From positions 62,001 to 126,000 of the forward strand of contig CALZZE010000004.1 of NCBI GenBank assembly GCA_945830575.1: DNA of 64,000 bases, in the 5' to 3' direction. The translations under genes were made by a program, and so were the position numbers. The DNA is from an uncultured Subdoligranulum sp. (GTDB lineage: Bacteria; Bacillota; Clostridia; Oscillospirales; Ruminococcaceae). How positions within the stretch are numbered: position 1 is the first letter of the stretch; every line of letters begins with the position of its first letter. Under the pieces are notes generated by a model. The model saw nothing but the letters and a program-made list of their open reading frames with translations. It had not been told where the DNA came from and ran no database searches. Positions 60,830 to 64,000 of the stretch are shown here, piece after piece.

Positions 60830-60856
60830 GCAAGGGCGCACAGGGGGCGCCCCTGC
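60830..60856 (+). other. Hairpin between pstS and pstC
   Basis: A 10-pair stem with one mismatch (60830-60839 with 60847-60856) and a 7-nt loop, no T-run. It resembles a worn REP-like unit. Such hairpins often protect the abundant binding-protein message and lower expression of the downstream permease. Confidence 0.55.
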
Positions 60857-60882
60857 GGTGTATACAAAGGAATCGGTGCTTT

Positions 60883-61782
60883 ATGAATCATCCCTCCAAT
60901 CTGAAAGAATCCGTCATGCGTCTGCTGTTCACCGCCTGCGCTTGCGTATCCATTCTGGCGGTGGCGCTCATCTGCCTGTTCCTGTTCGCCAACGGCCTGC
61001 CTGCCATCGGCAAGATCGGCCCGCTGCAATTCCTGCTGGGCCAAAGCTGGAAACCCGGCAACGATATCTACGGCATCCTGCCCATGATTCTTGGCTCCTG
61101 CTACGTCACCGCCGGCGCGCTGGTGGTGGGGGTGCCCATCGGGCTGCTCACCGCCATCTACATGTCCCGGTTCGCCAGCCCCGCCGTCAACCGGGTGCTG
61201 CAGCCCGCGGTGGAACTGCTGGCGGGCATCCCCTCGGTGGTGTACGGCTTCTTCGGCATGATGCTGCTGGCCCCGGCGGTGCAGGAGTTCCTCAAGACCG
61301 ACTTCGCCAAAGTGGTGCTGCGCATCAAAGACGGCAAGGGACAGTCCCTGTTCACTGCCTCGCTGCTGCTGGGCATCATGATTTTGCCCACCATCATCAC
61401 GGTGAGCAAGACCAGTCTGGACGCGGTGCCGGACAGCTACTACGAGGGCAGTCTGGCGCTGGGGGCCACCCATGAGCGCAGCGTCTTTTCCACCATTCTG
61501 CCCGCGGCAAAAAGCGGCGTTCTGTCGGCTATTATTCTGGGCGTCGGCCGCGCTGTGGGCGAGACCATGGCGGTGGTGATGGTGGCGGGCAACCACCCCC
61601 GCATGCCCAAGGGCCTGTTCCAGGGTCTGCGCACCATGACCGCCAACATCGTCATCGAGATGGGCTACGCCACCGACCTGCATCGGGAGGCGCTCATCGC
61701 CACCGGCGTGGTGCTGTTCGTGTTCATCCTGCTCATCAACCTGAGCTTTTCCGCCGTGAAAGGAGCTGGCAGCCATGACTGA
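60883..61782 (+). CDS. pstC: Phosphate ABC transporter permease PstC
   Basis: A 299-residue permease with six helices. The EAA-type loop SYYEGSLALGATHERSVFSTI and VGRAVGETMAVVMVAG are typical of PstC; PAVELLAGIPSVVYGFFG lies in the preceding helix. It forms the membrane channel with PstA. It overlaps pstA by 8 bases. Confidence 0.96.
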   Translation: MNHPSNLKESVMRLLFTACACVSILAVALICLFLFANGLPAIGKIGPLQFLLGQSWKPGNDIYGILPMILGSCYVTAGALVVGVPIGLLTAIYMSRFASPAVNRVLQPAVELLAGIPSVVYGFFGMMLLAPAVQEFLKTDFAKVVLRIKDGKGQSLFTASLLLGIMILPTIITVSKTSLDAVPDSYYEGSLALGATHERSVFSTILPAAKSGVLSAIILGVGRAVGETMAVVMVAGNHPRMPKGLFQGLRTMTANIVIEMGYATDLHREALIATGVVLFVFILLINLSFSAVKGAGSHD

Positions 61783-62686
61783 CGGAATCACCGCAGGCGC
61801 GTCCGTCGCGCCGCTGAATCCCCGCGTGGTGCTGCCCGCCGGCGGGCGCAACCGCACCGCCGCCCGGGTGCAGGCCGCCGTGCTGCGCTGGCTGGTGCGT
61901 CTGGCCGCGCTGGCCACCGCCGCCGTGCTGGTGCTGCTCATCGGGTACATCCTTGTGAAGGGCGTGCCCAACCTGAAAACCGGCCTGTTTGCGTGGGAGT
62001 ACACCTCCGACAATGTGTCTTTGGTGCCCGCCCTCATCAACACCGTGCTGATGACCGCCCTCTCGCTGGTCATCGCCACGCCGCTGGGCGTGTTCGCCGC
62101 CATCTGGCTGGTGGAGTACGCCCCCCGCGGCTCCAAACTGGTGCGGGTGGTGCGCATCACCACCGAGACCCTGCAGGGCATCCCCTCCATCGTGTTCGGC
62201 CTGTTCGGCATGCTGTTCTTTGTCACCGGGCTGGGATGGCGGCTGTCGCTGCTGTCCGGCGGGTGCACGCTGGCCATCATGGTGCTGCCCCTCATCATGC
62301 GCACCACCGAGGAGGCCCTTATGGCGGTGCCGGATTCCTACCGGGAGGGCAGCTTCGGTCTGGGCGCGGGCAAGCTGCGCACCGTCTTTTCCATCGTGCT
62401 GCCCTCGGCCATGCCGGGCATCCTGTCCGGCGTCATTCTCGCCACCGGGCGCATCGTGGGCGAGACCGCCGCGCTGCTGTACACCGCCGGTTCCGTGGCG
62501 GCCATCCCCGCCGGCGCCGACGCCCTGTTTGACTCCACCCGCACGCTGGCGGTGCATATGTACATCCTGTCCAGCGAGGGCCTGCACGTGAACGAGGCCT
62601 ACGGCACCGCCGTGGTGCTGCTGGTGCTGGTGCTGTGCATCAACGCGCTGAGCAGCGCCCTTGCCAAAAAACTGACGAAAGCATGA
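61775..62686 (+). CDS. pstA: Phosphate ABC transporter permease PstA
   Basis: A 303-residue permease. [18 protein letters not shown] and the cytoplasmic loop [18 protein letters not shown], then [17 protein letters not shown], are the PstA pattern. The ATG at 61775 overlaps pstC, so the two are translated together and in like amounts. Confidence 0.96.
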   Translation: MTDGITAGASVAPLNPRVVLPAGGRNRTAARVQAAVLRWLVRLAALATAAVLVLLIGYILVKGVPNLKTGLFAWEYTSDNVSLVPALINTVLMTALSLVIATPLGVFAAIWLVEYAPRGSKLVRVVRITTETLQGIPSIVFGLFGMLFFVTGLGWRLSLLSGGCTLAIMVLPLIMRTTEEALMAVPDSYREGSFGLGAGKLRTVFSIVLPSAMPGILSGVILATGRIVGETAALLYTAGSVAAIPAGADALFDSTRTLAVHMYILSSEGLHVNEAYGTAVVLLVLVLCINALSSALAKKLTKA

Positions 62687-62697
62687 GGAAAACACCC

Positions 62698-63450
62698 GTG
62701 AACAAATTCGATGTATCCCGCATGGACCTGTACTACGGCAATTTCCATGCACTGAAAAATATCAACATCGCCATCCCGGAACGGGAGATCACCGCCTTTA
62801 TCGGCCCCTCGGGCTGCGGCAAATCCACCTTCCTGAAAAGCCTCAACCGCATGAACGATCTGGTGGAGGGCTGCCGCATCACCGGCGACATCCTGCTGGA
62901 CGGCGTGGACATCTACAAGGACAAAATGGATGTGAACGTGCTGCGCAAGCGGGTGGGCATGGTGTTCCAGAAACCCAACCCCTTCCCCATGAGCATCTAC
63001 GACAACATCGCCTACGGCCCCCGCACCCACGGCATCCACAAAAAGTCCCAGCTGGACGAAATCGTGGAGAAATCCCTGCAGGGCGCGGCCATCTGGGACG
63101 AGGTCAAAGACCGGCTGAACAAGAGCGCGCTGGGACTTTCCGGCGGTCAGCAGCAGCGGCTTTGCATCGCCCGGGCGCTGGCCGTGGAGCCGGAAGTGCT
63201 GCTGATGGACGAACCCACCAGCGCGCTGGACCCCATCTCCACCTCCAAGGTGGAGGAGCTGGCGCTGGAACTGAAGGAAAACTACACCATCGTCATGGTG
63301 ACCCACAACATGCAGCAGGCGGCGCGAATCAGCGACAAGACGGCGTTTTTCCTGTTGGGCGAGCTGGTGGAAATGGGCCCCACCGAACAGGTGTTCGCCA
63401 CGCCGGTGGACAAACGCACCGAGGATTACATCTCGGGAAGATTCGGGTAA
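62698..63450 (+). CDS. pstB: Phosphate ABC transporter ATPase PstB
   Basis: A 250-residue ATPase: Walker [28 protein letters not shown], signature [14 protein letters not shown] and Walker [16 protein letters not shown] choose the GTG at 62698, which has AGGA 8 nt upstream and gives the normal family start [13 protein letters not shown]. The ATG at 62683, which overlaps the pstA stop, is the alternative and adds five residues. It powers phosphate import. Confidence 0.95.
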   Translation: MNKFDVSRMDLYYGNFHALKNINIAIPEREITAFIGPSGCGKSTFLKSLNRMNDLVEGCRITGDILLDGVDIYKDKMDVNVLRKRVGMVFQKPNPFPMSIYDNIAYGPRTHGIHKKSQLDEIVEKSLQGAAIWDEVKDRLNKSALGLSGGQQQRLCIARALAVEPEVLLMDEPTSALDPISTSKVEELALELKENYTIVMVTHNMQQAARISDKTAFFLLGELVEMGPTEQVFATPVDKRTEDYISGRFG

Positions 63451-63462
63451 GGAGGGAACGTC

Positions 63463-64000
63463 ATGCCGACCAGTTTACGCAGAGAATATGACGCCGCCCT
63501 TTTGGAGCTGGATACCCTGCTGGCCCGGATGGGCCACGCGGCGGGGGCGGCCATCGACAACGCCCTCACGGCGCTGCGCACCCACGACCTGGAGCTGGCC
63601 CGCAGCGTCATTGCCCGGGACAACGAGATCGACGCCGCGGAGCATGAAATCGAGCACCGCTGCCTGACGCTGTTTTTGCGCCAGCAGCCGGTGGCGGGGG
63701 ACCTGCGCAAGGTGTCCACCGCCCTCAAGATGGTCACCGACATTGAGCGCATCGCCGATCAGGCCAGCGACATTGCCGAGATCGTGCTGCATCTGGATGC
63801 TGACCGCGCCATCGCGGTGGGCCATGTGATGGAGGATCTGCAATCCATGGGCGCAGTGTCGCTGGCCATGGTCAAGCAGGCGGTGGGGGCCTACGTGCAG
63901 GTGGATCTGCCCGCCGCGGCGCAGGTCATCGCCCGGGACGATGAGGTGGACGCCTGCTTCGCCCGCCTTGCCGCCGAAATTGCTCAGGCCATCGCCGCCG
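63463..64000 (+). CDS. phoU: Phosphate transport regulator PhoU, 3' end cut by the window edge
   Basis: An open frame from the ATG at 63463 to the last base, with no stop, 179 residues so far. It matches PhoU: a three-helix bundle repeat with DNEIDAAEHEIEHRC and LRKVSTALKMVTDIERIADQASDIAEI, and in the second repeat ARDDEVDACF. PhoU links Pst transport to the PhoR/PhoP signal. GGAGGG lies 6 bases upstream, just after the pstB stop. About 40 residues are missing. Confidence 0.94.
   Translation, partial: MPTSLRREYDAALLELDTLLARMGHAAGAAIDNALTALRTHDLELARSVIARDNEIDAAEHEIEHRCLTLFLRQQPVAGDLRKVSTALKMVTDIERIADQASDIAEIVLHLDADRAIAVGHVMEDLQSMGAVSLAMVKQAVGAYVQVDLPAAAQVIARDDEVDACFARLAAEIAQAIAA

Overview
The window is a dense, high-GC (by eye about 60%) bacterial chromosome segment of a low-redundancy anaerobic Firmicute. 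LL-diaminopimelate aminotransferase, a SpoIID homologue, a pyrophosphate-type phosphofructokinase, a flavin reductase-rubredoxin fusion, MsmK-type sugar ABC ATPase, GPH symporter, GH3 and GH42 glycosidases, and AAGGAGG ribosome sites point to a gut Oscillospiraceae/Ruminococcaceae of the Faecalibacterium-Gemmiger-Subdoligranulum kind. This placement is inference from gene content; no rRNA or tRNA gene is visible. No prophage, insertion sequence or CRISPR array was seen.

Layout. 0-7.6 kb: the cut 3' part of an N-acetyl sugar amidotransferase, a Dabb protein, a PPOX-fold protein, dapL and a FliB-like methylase, then a leftward manC-manA-araC unit for GDP-mannose supply. 7.6-16.8 kb: a membrane diguanylate cyclase, an AraC regulator divergent from msmK, a one-chain fructose PTS permease, pyrG and uppP. 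16.9-27.5 kb: phosphatase, aminotransferase, an L,D-transpeptidase lipoprotein, flavoredoxin-rubredoxin, a PAS-GGDEF-EAL protein, a GH3 glycosidase divergent from a GPH symporter, a TM2 protein and a small unknown protein. 27.6-38.3 kb: one leftward ten-gene surface polysaccharide operon from a strong promoter at 38.3 kb. It holds Wzm/Wzt exporter, GT52-like ketosugar transferase, KdsB- and KdsC-like enzymes, an unusual aldolase fusion, a DUF2142 membrane protein, two glycosyltransferases and DUF2304. 38.3-48.3 kb: Pfp and Cof phosphatase, DUF1624 protein, rpsU, YqeG, an endonuclease IV-like protein, efp, a CD1247-type protein, SpoIID, gltX and a nitroreductase. 48.4-59.7 kb: a heterodimeric ABC exporter, an ammonium transporter fused to its own PII protein, a PfoR-type EIIC, an esterase, a DJ-1 protein and a GH42 beta-galactosidase. 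59.9-64 kb: pstS-pstC-pstA-pstB-phoU, with phoU cut by the right edge.

How it fits together. Sugar is taken up by PTS, GPH and MsmK-driven ABC routes, cut by cytoplasmic GH3 and GH42 enzymes, and used in glycolysis (Pfp). ManA/ManC, UppP, the amidotransferase and the 27.6-38.3 kb operon supply and export a surface glycan. c-di-GMP turnover genes lie between these blocks. Nitrogen (Amt-PII) and phosphate (Pst) acquisition close the window.

The most unusual points are: the CMP-ketosugar operon in a Gram-positive genome with an HMGL-type aldolase where a PEP-dependent synthase would be expected; a PstS whose two halves are in swapped order; the Amt-PII fusion with a terminator-like leader; a divergent promoter pair sharing one self-complementary -35 box; and a dispersed composite palindromic repeat that sits between convergent genes.
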